Below are positions 22,110 through 33,744 of a DNA stretch of 64,000 nt, piece after piece; position 1 is the stretch's first letter, and every line of letters begins with the position of its first letter. The translations under genes were made by a program, and so were the position numbers. The notes beneath the pieces were generated by a model, which was not told the DNA's origin, made no database searches, and worked only from the letters and a program-made list of their open reading frames with translations. The stretch is taken from contig OZ024864.1 of assembly GCA_964017155.1 (NCBI GenBank), forward strand, positions 37,933,230 through 37,997,229. Direction: 5' to 3'. This DNA is from Oasisia sp. SBJ-2009 (lineage: Eukaryota; Annelida; Polychaeta; Sabellida; Siboglinidae).

Positions 22110-22410
22110 GTAACTAGTTCGGCCAGGGGTACCTCATCGGTTGCTCCTCATAACGTTCCCTGGCACGGTTGGTCACAATCCTTACTCCCTCACAACTGAC
22201 CGACTTCCGCCGGAAGTGTCCTATGGGAGGGAAATTACCTGGCCCAAACCCCGGTTCGCCGCACCGGTTGTGACCTCCATAGGATGAGCGTCACTGGTAA
22301 CCCCTTCCGCCACGTGCGGTCGGAACACTCAGTTGCAGAAGGTAGCCATTTTGTTTGCTTATAAACCCATGCCGAGCCTTAGCTGGTGAAATTGTGGTGT
22401 CAACTTGTAA
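22110..22410. other. GC-rich block of unknown nature
   Basis: A sharply bounded GC-rich stretch in AT-rich surroundings, ending GTAAAACACGTAAGC, which resembles a splice donor. CCGGAAGTG occurs at about 22,211. It could be a CpG-rich promoter and first exon, or an old mobile element. No repeat copy was noticed elsewhere in the window. Confidence 0.25.
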
Positions 22411-23984
22411 AACACGTAAGCTGATATATCTGACGTTATTTATTTTGTAGCATTACATTACAACTTCGCTTATATGTCATGCTATATCATATACTACATA
22501 AAACATGTTAACATGAATAACTATAATTATTAATGTAGACTTAACCAGATTCATGGTTCTATAGCGGAAGTTGGGCAACAATATGGCGTCGCCGACATTT
22601 CCTCCTTCATAAAATTAAATAAGGCATTATTTTTAAACGCAGATACATAATACAGTACACCCTACAGTGAATAATATAACTCGCCTTGGTATACGAGAAT
22701 TCATAATTTAAAATAATAAACACAGGTGGATAAAAACATTATTAGTTATTTTCTTTGATATATAAATACAATGCTTACCTACGATTTACATCGACGCAAA
22801 TCAGCAAGTGGATCCATTCATTACATATAAACTATGTTGCCAAGTAATGTTTTGATTAATGAGAAATGTATTATCTGTGTAATTATATTCACAGTAGAAC
22901 GATGCTAACAGTTATGCATAATGATGATAATGTTTGTCTTCCGTAATGCCTTGCTGGTTTGACTATGCATGTTAGCGATACAGAATGTCGACACTGCATG
23001 TACCACATGGCAACTAATGTAATGTACTACCAACAGTTGCCGTTCTAAAACAACATTGCACACATAGCCTACCTTAAAGCAATTGTCTGTAGCAGTCGTC
23101 GCCCTCTTTTTGGCGTCTAATTGTATATCCCAATGTATGATGACTACCCAAACTGCAACATGTGCAGCTCATTCGAGACCAACTGTCAAACCACACAGAG
23201 CGTCAAATGTGTATCGTTTGCTGAATATCATACGATCCGCTGCACCCGACCCTAAACGAACCATCCGTAAACACGTGAAGTTGGTCTTGTACTGAAAACC
23301 GTGAGAACTGCATTACCACTACAACTGCACTTAAAATTCGACAAATCCATGCTTTCGATCGAACGCTTAAGTCATTTGTTTGTAGCAACTGTCATGTTCA
23401 ACGCGACAGTCAATTAGTGCGTTCTTTCGCGGGACCAAGAACATACCATTGTCGGAGGCCGCATGTCAGTCTAAGAATGTCCACGGCAGTGAAGCATTGT
23501 TAAACTGACAATGAAACAAGACAGGTATTACACACGGGCAAATCAAGTTTGCCTTGAATGGCACAAGTAGCTTCGCTGTTCTTGTCGAATGTGCAAATAC
23601 CCATGACCGTACCGAATTGCGGTTTAATTAGAATGACGGGAGGGGTGAAAAGGATTGGTTGATGAAAGTATGGAGGAAGAGGGGTGTAGAGGGACAGTGG
23701 GAAGATAAATAGTAGAGGATAAAGAAAGTGAGGGAGTGGGAGAGGGAGACGGCGAGGGGCCGCCAATCAGGGAGGAAGGGAGAAAATGTTGAGTATTTTT
23801 AAAAGGAAGTGATGGGGAGATGTAAATCAGAAGAGAGACAGACAAAGAGAAAAAAAAACCCTCACAAACTTGTTCACTCTGACACATTGTGCATCAGAAC
23901 GAAAACGGATTGCAGCGCTACTCATTTGTTCATTCATTTCATCTATTTGCTAAAAATGGACACTGAACGGTTTAAATAATAATA

Positions 23985-24350
23985 ATAATACAGTTTTTAT
24001 ATAGCGCTAATTCCCGCATGGCGGATCGTTGCTCTGCACAAGAAATATACTAAATGTATATTAATAAATAGAAATGTAAATTATATAAATTAATATAAAT
24101 CATTTTCATTTTTTTGTTTTAAGAAGTACTACTAAACCTTTGTATGTAAATTATATAAATTAATTTAAAATAAATTAAACACTGTTTTTAAGATGAATAC
24201 TACTAAAACTAGGTATGTAAATTATATAAATTAATATAAAATTAAAACCTTTGCTAAAACTGTGTGCGTATATATATATATATATAAATATATATATATA
24301 TGTGTGTGTGTATAAATCTATAAATTAATCTAAAACATAAACACTGATTA
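23985..24350 (-). mobile_element. AT-rich dispersed repeat, inverted copy of 4,110-4,550
   Basis: Starts TATATAGCGCTAATTCCCGC, then TAAATTATATAAATTAATAT blocks and a terminal (TA)n. This is the reverse complement of the intronic copy at 4,110-4,550. Confidence 0.55.
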
Positions 24351-25392
24351 AAACGTGTATGGCTCTAAAATGAAATTCTAAAGCATTGTCTGTCATTTCA
24401 AAACAATTTGAATTAATTGAAATCTCTAATAAAAATATATGCCTTTAATTAAACACTTTCTAAACATACACAATGTCCCGGATGCACGAATGTTCACAGG
24501 TAATTCAATCCACAGTCGAGGTGCTGCTGCGCCAAATCACCAATACACTTCTTTATAATGGTATTCTATATAAGGGATTATATAGATGGGTGATATTAGC
24601 ACTAACAAACATTATTCTGATGATGTAGTGAGGGGGTAGAGGGAGGGAAGAAAGGATAAAGGAAGGAGAGGGAGAGAGGGGAGGCTGAGGGAGAGATTAA
24701 CGGGAGAAAAAAAGAGCGTGCTTATATGTGTAAGAGATTGTGTTGTGGGGATATAATGTTGTCACCGTCACATTCATTTTTTGTATTAATCTGCACCCTC
24801 CTTCCGAAGAAGACTTTATATTATCATAGACATTACGGATAATATAAAGTTTCTTATTGATTTTAGAGCAAAAATATAGTATATTATCATCAAACGCGTG
24901 CGCAGCGTACACTAACATTATCACGTCACGTAACCTTTTGCATATTACCGGTGTTTCCACACAAAATGGGATCAGTTTGATATAGCATATATGATGCCGC
25001 CCATACGTTACCATTATAAATACTATTGGCAATGGTTATGCTTGACGAAGGTCACGTGTAGCAATTGATTGTCACGTACACAAACCGCAACGTAACGTTT
25101 TAGTAAAGTAATCTGATTTTTTATATATATTTTTCATAAACCATTACTAATAAAAAAAATGTAAAAGCAAGATATTTAAAATATTTAAGAATCGCATAAT
25201 AACTCAGCCTGCGTCTGATCTAACACTTGATCGAAGGAAGCATAGACCTCTATTCCAACGAGTAATACAGTCACAGAAAAAAACACCTACTCCCAATATT
25301 TGTATTTACTGTTGGGGTAAAATGTAAAACAGAACCAGATGATCGATGCTGCATAGGTTTTCTAATAGGAGTAAGCAATGAATGTAAATACG

Positions 25393-25545
25393 ACACACAC
25401 GTACACGCACACACACGCCACACGCCCCCCCCCCGTACACACACGCACACGCGCGCACACTCACGCACACACACACACACTCACACCCACACACACTCAC
25501 ACACACACACGCACTCACACACACACACTCACACACACACATACA

Positions 25546-25627
<82 letters not shown>

Positions 25628-25699
25628 AACACTCACTCACACCCACACTCATCCCCGCCAACCCATACACGCACACGCGCGCACGGAAACGCACGCACG

Positions 25700-25756
<57 letters not shown>

Positions 25757-25764
25757 ACACACAG
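25393..25764. repeat. Compound (CA)n microsatellite
   Basis: CA runs with CG, TCACAC and CGCACGCACG interruptions, about 370 bp. Long open frames on both strands are artefacts. Confidence 0.95.
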
Positions 25765-25929
25765 TGGTAGGAGGTAATGTAAGCTTTATGAAACTTGTCA
25801 CAGCCCAGGCCATTCTTACGGTTTATCGTGTAGGCCTATTTCGAAAGATAAACAGGCATTGAGTATATATGGTGGCGGTGGTTGAGCGAGTTGGAAGATG
25901 ATCGACAAAACAATTGCTCAACACATGCA

Positions 25930-26330
25930 AGAGAGACGGGAAGTTCACAGGAAGTTCAGAACGGGGCTAATTGTCCGAATATAGAAAAGAAAGGGAGATG
26001 TGCATGACCCGGGAAAACAATTGAGGCATTACGTTGCTAAGCAATATGTTGAGGTTGCTGGAACGAATTCTGGATGGCAGAATAAAAGCAATAGTGTAAG
26101 GGGAAATCGTCGAAGAACAGCTAGAGTTTAGACAAGGAAGAGGAACAACGGATGGGATGTGTGTCCAGAGATAGGTAATAGAGAAGAAATTGGACGGACA
26201 GAAGGATATGGCAATTAGATACATATACCTGGAGAAGGCCTAGGCTATAATCCAAAGAGAAATGACTATGGGAACACTGGAGTGGGTGGGGGTCCCAGGG
26301 GAGAGGTCAGGTTGGTACGTAGGGAGTCAT
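25930..26330 (+). mobile_element. Decayed LINE reverse-transcriptase fragment
   Basis: One frame reads ITLLSNMLRLLERILDGRIK, a stop, then GEIVEEQLEFRQGRGTTDGM, then EKKLDGQKDMAIRYIYLEKA. This is the order of the finger and palm motifs of non-LTR reverse transcriptases (YRGI.LL.., ILDGRI, E.Q.GFR.GRGTTD, the palm FIDLEKAFD). Several stops and a degraded palm motif show it is dead. The clade is not resolved. It lies in the spacer between the CNTRL copies. Confidence 0.8.
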
Positions 26331-27056
26331 ACCTCAGTACAAAACAAGGTGGAACAAATTAAAAAAATTGGCACATCCATTTCTTTGGAACAGTAAACCC
26401 GAAGCTTTGAAAAGAGAATCACTGTTAAACACATTTGCTGACGGAAGTGTTAACATTGTATATATTAGAACTAAAATATAATCTTTATTCGTCAAACAAA
26501 TATTCTGCAATTAATTAAAGAGCATAGAGCCAAGTGGAGCCTTAGCAGTGTATTGGCTGGGTATACACCTTAAAGTTAAAGAGTATGTAGATCTGCGCCG
26601 CTTTTACCCACCTTAAATGTCATGGTGCTGATTCACGTCCGGGTAATCTAGCCGGATAGACAAGCCGTCAATCGATGCCTTTTCGAAGACTTTCAATGTT
26701 ATTAGTTAGATCATTTCTTTCAAATTAAACCATTATTTAGAACTGTATCAGCTTAGGACACGTTAAATGCGCTTCTTTCGAGTTTGACCCTGCTAGGCGC
26801 AACATAATCGGCACATCCCATGATCGTTCGACAGACAGCCAAACGTGCTCCGACAGCCAGTCTCTGCCACGCCCCACGACCGTGGCCCGGTCCAAAATTA
26901 CGCAACATGTACTGGAGCGCCAGCGACCTATGTCGCTTCGATCAGCGCAGCAACTTGTCTCTTGCCGCATCTATTCACACCTCGAAGTGCTGACCCAGGG
27001 AATATCATCGGGCAACCAGAACGTGTTTACAAACACGCCGAACGCTGATATAACCA

Positions 27057-27060
27057 TGTG

Positions 27061-27122
<62 letters not shown>
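27057..27122. repeat. (TA)n microsatellite
   Basis: About 30 uninterrupted TA dinucleotides, immediately followed by CAGTGCCGGTAAAAAGTC. Confidence 0.95.
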
Positions 27123-27126
<4 letters not shown>

Positions 27127-27450
27127 TGCCGGTAAAAAGTCATGGGACCATTGGATTTTACTGTTGTTTCTCTATTGTTAAGCTCTGTGGCAGCATTAAA
27201 ATCAACTTGGCAAAGGACGTGCTGCCACCTATTGGATGCGCCTAAGTTTATATCCTGTTTTGAGTGTTGTTTTGCCTCTGTTTTTGCCATTTTTGCCTAA
27301 TTTCATAAGAACACCCCAAGATTGCCGTCCAAAGATCAAGGTAGGCCTCAATTATATCACTAAGTGTTATCTGCTTTCTATGGACTAATGAATCACAATT
27401 GACTGTCTAAACTGTATGTGGGCAATAATAGGGTACTTTGGTGTATTACC
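27121..27450 (+). mobile_element. Possible Tc1/mariner relic
   Basis: TA followed by CAGTGCCGGTAAAAAGTCAT looks like a Tc1-type terminus in a TA target. Downstream, the translation FLWTNESQL (about 27,375-27,405) resembles the WTDES catalytic block of Tc1 transposases, and NTPRLPSKDQ is also plausible. No other terminus was found, and the spacing implies a large internal deletion. Confidence 0.35.
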
Positions 27451-27867
27451 GGAGCAATATTTGGTATAAAGTGTCAATATTAATTAATTATTATTAATTA
27501 TCAATATTTATTAAGAAAAGTAGTGAATAAATCCAATTTTCAATACAATAAGAGCTAATGATATGGTAAATATTTGTTTTTATTATTCCATAATAATATT
27601 TATTATATATTTGTAATAAATTATGCATATAAATTTAATTTAAAAGTAATAAATAACTTATTTGCTAATTTTCAACGAAACGTTGACTGCTTAGTAACCA
27701 TAGACATTAGTTCAGGTCTCCATGGTAACAAAACGTTGACTGCTTAGTAACAAAATACACATTCAGCTGAAAGCTTACAATCTTAATTTTACAGTAATTT
27801 TCATTTAGTTGAAAACTATATTTTCTATCACAGAATTTACCTACGGTTAAAAAACACTGTGCATGAT

Positions 27868-28231
27868 GTCATGATACTCATGGCGTCATGATGTCATGAT
27901 ACTCATGGCATCATGACGTCATGATACTCACGGTGTCATGACGTCATGATACGGCGTCATGACGTCATGATACTCACGGCATCATGATGTCATGATACTC
28001 ATGGCGTCATGACGACATGATACTCACGGCATCATGATGTCATGATACTCACGGCATCATGACGCCATGATACTCATGGCATCATGACGTCGTGATACTC
28101 ATGGCATCATGATGTCGTGATACTCATGCCATCATGATGTCATGATACTCATGGCAGCATGATGTCATGATACTCGTGGCATCATGACGCCATGATACTC
28201 GTGGCATCATGACGCCATGATACTAATGGTG
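27868..28231. repeat. CATGATACTCATGGCATCATGACGT minisatellite (copy B)
   Basis: About 25-bp units. The copy A counterpart uses a 33-bp unit containing an extra AGTGTCACATGAC, so period as well as copy number differs between copies. Confidence 0.9.
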
Positions 28232-28294
28232 TCGGTGTCACACTGCTTCTGCCAGTCTGCCCCTGCTGTCTGTGATACTTGATGTTGTGTCCAG

Positions 28295-28378
28295 GAGTCG
28301 TCTGAGCGGGCTCTGAGGATACAGCAACTGGAGGATGAAGTGACGAGTCTCAGACACAACCTGGAGGACAGAGACCAG
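28295..28378 (+). CDS. CNTRL: Centriolin exon B1
   Basis: Acceptor TGTGTCCAG and donor GACCAG|GTGAGA enclose 28 codons, phase 0. Peptide ESSERALRIQQLEDEVTSLR then HNLEDRDQ. It can be joined in frame to the last unique exon (8774-8865) or to A5. Confidence 0.85.
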
Positions 28379-28690
28379 GTGAGACTGACACTGAGACAGA
28401 GACATGTCTTCTAAACATGTTTGTAGATAGTGTAGTATAGAGACCAGGTGAGACTGAGAGAGAGACATGTCTTCTAAACATGTTTGTAGATAGTGTAGTA
28501 TAGAGACCAGGTGAGATTGAGACTGATACATGTCTTCTAAACACGTTTGTAGATAGTGTAGTATACAGACCAGGTGAGACTGAGACAGAGACATGTCTTC
28601 TAAACATGTCTGTAGATAGTGTAGTATGGAGACCGGGTGAGACTGAGACATGTCTTCTAAACGTGTTTGTTGATAGTGTAGTATAGAGAC
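28379..28690. repeat. Tandem array of splice donors after exon B1
   Basis: Five units, one more than copy A, each with GACCAG|GTGAGA (or GACCGGGTGAGA) and CATGTCTTCTAAAC. The exon frame runs into TAA inside the first unit. Confidence 0.9.
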
Positions 28691-29060
28691 AAGTTTGTAC
28701 CCAGCTTTTTCGTATAATGAGTTATTATTAGGAGCTGTCTGAATTTATCATGTAGCTGGTCAACTGTAGAAAACTAATGAGTAACTTACAAAATGATATC
28801 TGAGACGGCTCATACAAATTCTCCTTTAGTATTTAAATATAAACAAACGCGCAAGATTTACAGGTGAGAATATACAATGTTTGAAGTTATGTTTCTTTTG
28901 ATAAAGAATGAAATGAAAAATAATTCCATTTACAGTGCTGCCTTGTGACACCGTGAACCAATTTAACTGCGGGTCTTTTACGCGGTTGGCAATTATTAGA
29001 TTACTTTATAATAATCACTGCTGAATGGTCCACCTTTGTAATTCATTGTTTACTCACCAG

Positions 29061-29201
29061 GAGGTTCGTCAGATTAGAGAGAAGTCGGCTGCTGAGATTG
29101 CCGACCTTGAAGGCATCGCCCACGCGCACTACAGCCGAGCCAATCGGCTTGGAGACGAACTCAACTATCTGATAGCGGAACACTTGGAAATAGTGCGGCG
29201 G
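29061..29201 (+). CDS. CNTRL: Centriolin exon B2, diagnostic exon
   Basis: 47 codons, acceptor CTCACCAG, donor CGG|GTATGT. Carries the centriolin signature IADLEGIAHAHYSRANRLGD and ELNYLIAEHLEIVRR. No stops; exon phase is unchanged from copy A. Confidence 0.88.
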
Positions 29202-29251
29202 GTATGTTACCTCTTATTCCTACGCCAAGCCAGTGGGTAGAGCGGTGCCAC

Positions 29252-29285
29252 ACACACATTCGCACACACCACACACACGCACGCA

Positions 29286-29366
<81 letters not shown>
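29252..29366. repeat. (CA)n / (CGCA)n microsatellite
   Basis: Occupies the place where copy A has the 18-bp minisatellite plus CA run. Only about one GGGTAGAGCGGTGCCA unit precedes it. Confidence 0.95.
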
Positions 29367-29369
<3 letters not shown>

Positions 29370-29513
29370 TGAATGTACAAAACACATTTATGTACTTTTG
29401 ACAACACTCCTGTCCCTGTCTGCTCCTGGCCCAGCTGGTTGTGGCCCACCAAATGACCCGATATACCTGTCTGTCCCTGTTGTCCCCTGATCCCATCCGT
29501 CTCTTCCCTCCAG

Positions 29514-29594
29514 CTGCAATCCCAGGAGGAACTGTCCAGCCGGGAACATGAACTGGAGGACACACTGCGAGAACTCAAGGACGAAATCAAAACA
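29514..29594 (+). CDS. CNTRL: Centriolin exon B3
   Basis: 27 codons, acceptor TTCCCTCCAG, donor ACA|GTGAGT. LQSQEELS then SREHELEDTLRELKDEIKT. The Glu at the A3 Asp position matches the EI of recalled human centriolin (KDEIRT), suggesting B keeps the older residue. Confidence 0.87.
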
Positions 29595-29651
29595 GTGAGT
29601 GACACTCTTGATCTGCCTGGTCCGCGGCTCACACTTCTCATTCTGTTCTCT

Positions 29652-30184
29652 GTCACTGCTGTTGTCATCACTGCTGTTGTCTTTTACGTTGTTGTCATCA
29701 CTGCTGTTGTCTCTTACGTTGTTGTCATCACTGCTGTTGTCTCTTACGTTGTTGCCATCACTGCTGTTGTATCTTACGTTGTTGTCATCACTGCTGTTGT
29801 CTCTTACGTTGTTGTCATCACTGCTGTTATCTCTTACGTTGTTGTCATCACTGCTGTTATGTCTTATGTTGTTGTCATCACTGTTGTTATCTCTTACGTT
29901 GTTGTCATCACTGCTGTTGTCTCTTACGTTGTTGTCATCACTGCTGTTGTCTCTTACTTTGTTGTCATCACTGCTGTTGTCTCTTACGTTGTTGTCATCA
30001 CTGCTGTTGTCTCTTACGTTGTTGTCATCACTGCTGTTGTCTCTTACGTTGTTGTCATCACTGCTGTTGTCTCTTACTTTGTTGTCATCACTGCTGTTAT
30101 CTCTTGTGTTGTTGTCATCACTGCTGTTATCTCTTGTGTTGTTGTCATCACTGCTGTTATCTCTTGTGTTGTTGTCATCACTGG
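29652..30184. repeat. 30-bp minisatellite (copy B)
   Basis: About 18 units of TGTTGTCTCTTACGTTGTTG then TCATCACTGC, ending with three TTGTGTTGTTG variants. The CAAG variant common in copy A is absent. Confidence 0.95.
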
Positions 30185-30354
30185 TGTTGACAGATCTATT
30201 TTCACGATATGCAAACCGAAATCAGTCAAGCAATTGATCGATAATTGAATTCTGAAACTGGAGGACCAAGCATTTAAACAAAAGGCTGTAGAATATTTGG
30301 GAACAGGGATAATAGGTGACTTTTCGAAGCAATGGGGAATTTTACATTGGGATA

Positions 30355-31155
30355 TAGCCCAGACACCATATCAACATGTCACCCTATTACCAGACACCCC
30401 ATCAGCCTGTCACCCTATTGCCCCGACATCCTATTATCCTGTCACCCTCTATCCCCGGACACCCTATCTCACTCACACCATATTTCATTGACACCCTATG
30501 TCACTCACACCCTATTTCACTCACACCCTATCTCACTCTCACCCTATCTCACTCACACCCTATCTCACTCACACCCTATTTCACTCACACCCTATCTCGC
30601 TCTCACCCTATCTCACTCTCACCCTATCTCACTCACACCCTATCTCACTCACCCCCTATCTCACTCACACCCTATCTCACTCACACCCTATCTCACCCTA
30701 TCTCGCTCTCACCCTATCTCACTCTCACCCTATCTCACTCACACCCTATCTCGCTCTCACCCTATCTCCCTCTCGCCCTATCTCACTCTCACCCTATCTC
30801 GCTCTCACCCTATCTCGCTCTCACCCTATCTCACTCTCACCCTATCTCGCTCTCACCCTATCTCGCTCTCAGCCTATCTCGCTCTCACCCTATCTCGCTC
30901 TCACCCTATCTCACTCACACCCATCTCATTGTCACCCTATCTCACTTTCACCCTATCTCGCTCTCACCCTATCTCATTGTCACCCTATTTCACTCACACC
31001 CTATCTCACTTTCACCCTATCTCACTCACACCCTATCTCACTGCCACCCTATTTCACTCACACCCTATTTCACTCACACCTTATCTCACTCACACCCTAT
31101 CTCGCTCTCACCTGATCTCACTCTCACCCTATCTCACTCTCACCCTATCTGTGAG
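30355..31155. repeat. CACCCTATCTCACT minisatellite, expanded form
   Basis: About 800 bp of 16-17-bp pyrimidine-rich units (CTCACTCACACCCTAT, CTCGCTCTCACCCTAT) running to within about 25 bp of the B4 acceptor. The form in copy A is about 250 bp. Confidence 0.95.
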
Positions 31156-31179
31156 TCACCCTATCGCCCGTGTGCCCAG

Positions 31180-31308
31180 GAGGTGACGGAGGGGATGCTG
31201 GAGCTGGAGCGATCCCGCATCAAGATGGCCACGGAGCTGGAGCAGCTCCACGACCAGAAGGACAACCTGCAGGAGCATCTCAGCCTGCTCAAACAAACCC
31301 TCGTCGTG
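31180..31308 (+). CDS. CNTRL: Centriolin exon B4
   Basis: 43 codons, acceptor GTGTGCCCAG, donor GTG|GTAACT. EVTEGMLELERSRIK, then MATELEQLHDQKDNLQEHLS and LLKQTLVV. Open and co-linear with human centriolin (recalled). The acceptor abuts the expanded pyrimidine-rich array. Confidence 0.87.
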
Positions 31309-31404
31309 GTAACTCTCTCGCATGTGTGCACGTGTCGTCACGCCTCGTCACGCTTCGTCACGCTTGTGTTTCTGTCTTTTTCTTCAGATTTGTAGCACTT
31401 TTAA

Positions 31405-31711
31405 AGCGACATGGTCCGTTCGTGGTGCACCTGGCTGGGTGTGGCGTTAGTGGCGTCAACTTGTGTTCACGTGATACTGCATCACGTGATCATTCATTTC
31501 CTGGTCTCTTAGCCTCGCCTACATTAGTTTCGAAAACGCCTCGTGGTCGATGTGTAAACAGAGTTAAGCACCCCTTACTGCGTCTATTTTCAACTCCTAA
31601 ATGATACATGAAAACATATTTTGACTGTCTTTATGCTATAATAGGTATAATTTATACTGTACAACATGATTTTGCAATAAAAATAAAAAGCCACAAATGG
31701 ACCATGTCGCT
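31405..31711. mobile_element. 307-bp TTAA-flanked MITE, copy B only
   Basis: Perfect 13-bp inverted ends AGCGACATGGTCC and GGACCATGTCGCT, flanked by TTAA at 31,401-31,404 and 31,712-31,715. Copy A (about 13,270) reads straight through with a similar short site. TTAA targets point to piggyBac- or Kolobok-type transposition. No coding capacity. Confidence 0.88.
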
Positions 31712-32166
31712 TTAAATGATCATTTCCCAGCGATGAAGAAAAATGTCATCGAAATTTAATTTTATATTTTATTGAAAACTTGGTTTATTCTCTTTGTTAA
31801 AATAATAATATTAATAATGGCTTGATGCAAGAAATACCAGAAGCTACCACCATTGCTAAACATTACTTTTTTTTTTTAAGTGAACACTATATGTTTTCTG
31901 TGGCAAGGTTCATGGGGATCTCGTTTCCTGTTCAGATCCCAACTGTTGGACCTGGCTGAGATATACTTCTTTTGAATCATATAAGATTGTTGTTGTGGTC
32001 ACTATGTCCACTCAAGCGGTCAGTCATCCATTGTCACAATGGCCACTAAGTCAGAACCTCGGGAGTGAATCACTGAGAGTGAAACCTTGAGAGTGAAACA
32101 TGTTAATGGAATGTCTTTGTGAACTTACAACATGAACCGATCAATGACTGGTGAGTTCTGTTTCAG

Positions 32167-32256
32167 ATCCGGAGTGGCGCCAACACCCCAGTGCCACAGG
32201 ACGCAACGGCAAAGGGAAACACTAACTACTTTGAAGAACAACAATACCAGCTGAAG
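32167..32256 (+). CDS. CNTRL: Centriolin exon B5
   Basis: 30 codons, acceptor CTGTTTCAG, donor AAG|GTGACT. IRSGANTPVPQDATAKGNTN then YFEEQQYQLK. The intron after it holds the unoccupied AAGTGGTC target of the foldback element found in copy A. Confidence 0.83.
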
Positions 32257-32339
32257 GTGACTAGTTCTGTCAACGTCTCAGAGATGTCACTGACACAATG
32301 GTGCAACTTTTGGGTAGAGACATATGTGAAGTGGTCAAT

Positions 32340-32560
32340 TGGAACATTGGCAACTTTCCTGAAACAACTCAAAACTTATCTATTTCGTTTGTATTAAATG
32401 CCTTGATGGCACTGGTTTATATTTCATAGCATTGACTGGTTTTAAATTGTTCTGTTTGAAACTGTATTTTTACACCCTAATTTTATTTATTTATCTTAGC
32501 ATATTTATTATTTATTTATCTTAGCTTACTTAATTATTTATCTCAGTTTATTTATTTATT
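32340..32560 (+). mobile_element. Probable LINE 3' end (copy B)
   Basis: Same TLATFLKQLKTYLFRLY-stop segment as in copy A with a deleted tail; it runs directly into the TGTAACACAAG array. Confidence 0.4.
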
Positions 32561-32760
32561 ACAAGTGTGTCTGTAACACAAGTGTGTCTGTAACACAAGT
32601 TTGTCTGTAACACCTGTGTCTGTAACACAAGTGTGTCTGTAACACCTGTGTCTGTAACACAAGTGTGTCTGTAACACCTGTGCCTGTAACACATGGGTGT
32701 CTGTAACACAAGGGTCTTGTGTCTGTGTCTGTAGCACAAGGGTATGTCTGTAACATGATT
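32558..32760. repeat. TGTAACACAAGTGTGTC minisatellite, short form
   Basis: About 11 units, many with the TGTAACACCTGTGTC variant not seen in copy A. Confidence 0.92.
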
Positions 32761-32851
32761 ATCTTTAACACACACAGGAGTGGGCGTTACACAAAAGTGT
32801 GTATATAACGGTGTTACATCTGTAACACTGTAACGTAAGTGTTTGCTACAG

Positions 32852-32956
32852 CTTGAGCAGAAGATGAGTCGTCACGCTGAGGTGATGGAGAGTCGGACAC
32901 AGGTGTCACATGACAGCATCCAGCAGCTGCAACGGAAGCTGAATAACCTTGAACAG
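32852..32956 (+). CDS. CNTRL: Centriolin exon B6, intact
   Basis: Acceptor TTGCTACAG and donor CAG|GTGACC enclose 35 codons, phase 0. LEQK, then MSRHAEVMESRTQVSHDSIQ, then QLQRKLNNLEQ. It matches the human centriolin C-terminal segment MSKQAEVLIKGKRQTEGTLH (recalled), an almost colinear pairing that anchors the assignment. Neither of the copy A lesions is present. Confidence 0.88.
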
Positions 32957-33098
32957 GTGACCTTCACTTGACCTTCAGTGCTTTACTCATCCTTTCCCTA
33001 GTTCCGTCCCACAAAGATGGTTTCCTCATCAGTTATGCCACGTTCGGTTTTATTTTTCTCTAAGCTCTCAAATCATAGGGCCAATTGTTTTCATTTAA

Positions 33099-33744
33099 CC
33101 CATTAGCACTCAGCCAATTTTAACGGGAAGCCTGTGCCTCATCAAATATTTGACATAGATGTTTAAAATATTGCTTGTCCCATTTTCTTTGCTCCAATGC
33201 CTTTATTATTCAATTCTCGCAATTGCCTGTTTTATGCATGTTGTAGATAATAAACGTACCTACACACTGGTGTCAAAACTGGTGTTGTAACTTTAAGATA
33301 TGTTGACCATTTCTTGATTGACACTAAGACATTTTGAATATTTTTGTAAAAAAAATGCTTTATTGCGGTGTAATTGTTTTATGCTTGGCTTTTTACTACA
33401 CAATTATCTACACACTGGTATATAATTTGTTATAATATGTTACACTTTTTAGCAGTATACGTGGCCAACTTCCTGGCTGGAGTGCATTTTAAAATGTCAA
33501 AAAAAAAAAAGTTTGTTGTCACATTTAAAAAAATGCAGTAAATATTTTTGGAAAACGGAAATATCCAAAATAGCCACAAATTAATGTTCTATGTCTAGAT
33601 AGGTGTCGCATTTATTGCTTCTCTTAATCACTAGATGGAACCACGTAAACCAAATTCAAACGGTGTGCTGTATTCGCTGGCCGGCTATGGCCAACCTGAG
33701 GAGATTCGGGGTGACCGTCAATGCCCGACTTGACTGCCAATCGG
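33099..33744. mobile_element. 646-bp TTAA-flanked piggyBac-like MITE, copy B only
   Basis: Flanked by TTAA at 33,095-33,098 and 33,745-33,748; copy A has a single TTAA in the same sentence (TTTCATTTAATGTTTCATGG). Termini CCCATTAGCACTCAG and, reading in from the right, CCGATTGGCAGTCAA agree at 11 of 15 positions. CCC ends with TTAA duplication fit piggyBac. No transposase. Confidence 0.82.

Larger units (their letters stand above)
20363..25392. other. Unique spacer between the duplicate copies
   Basis: AT-rich, with no credible exon. Short open frames begin at non-ATG codons or have no coding character. Contents noted separately: the GT/CTGT microsatellite, the GC-rich block and the dispersed repeat. 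A purine-rich stretch lies at about 23,630-23,860 and another at 24,620-24,710. Confidence 0.5.

Noticed and set aside
23083..23295. 70-codon frame
   Set aside because: Starts at TTG, has no domain or splice context, and lies in non-coding spacer.
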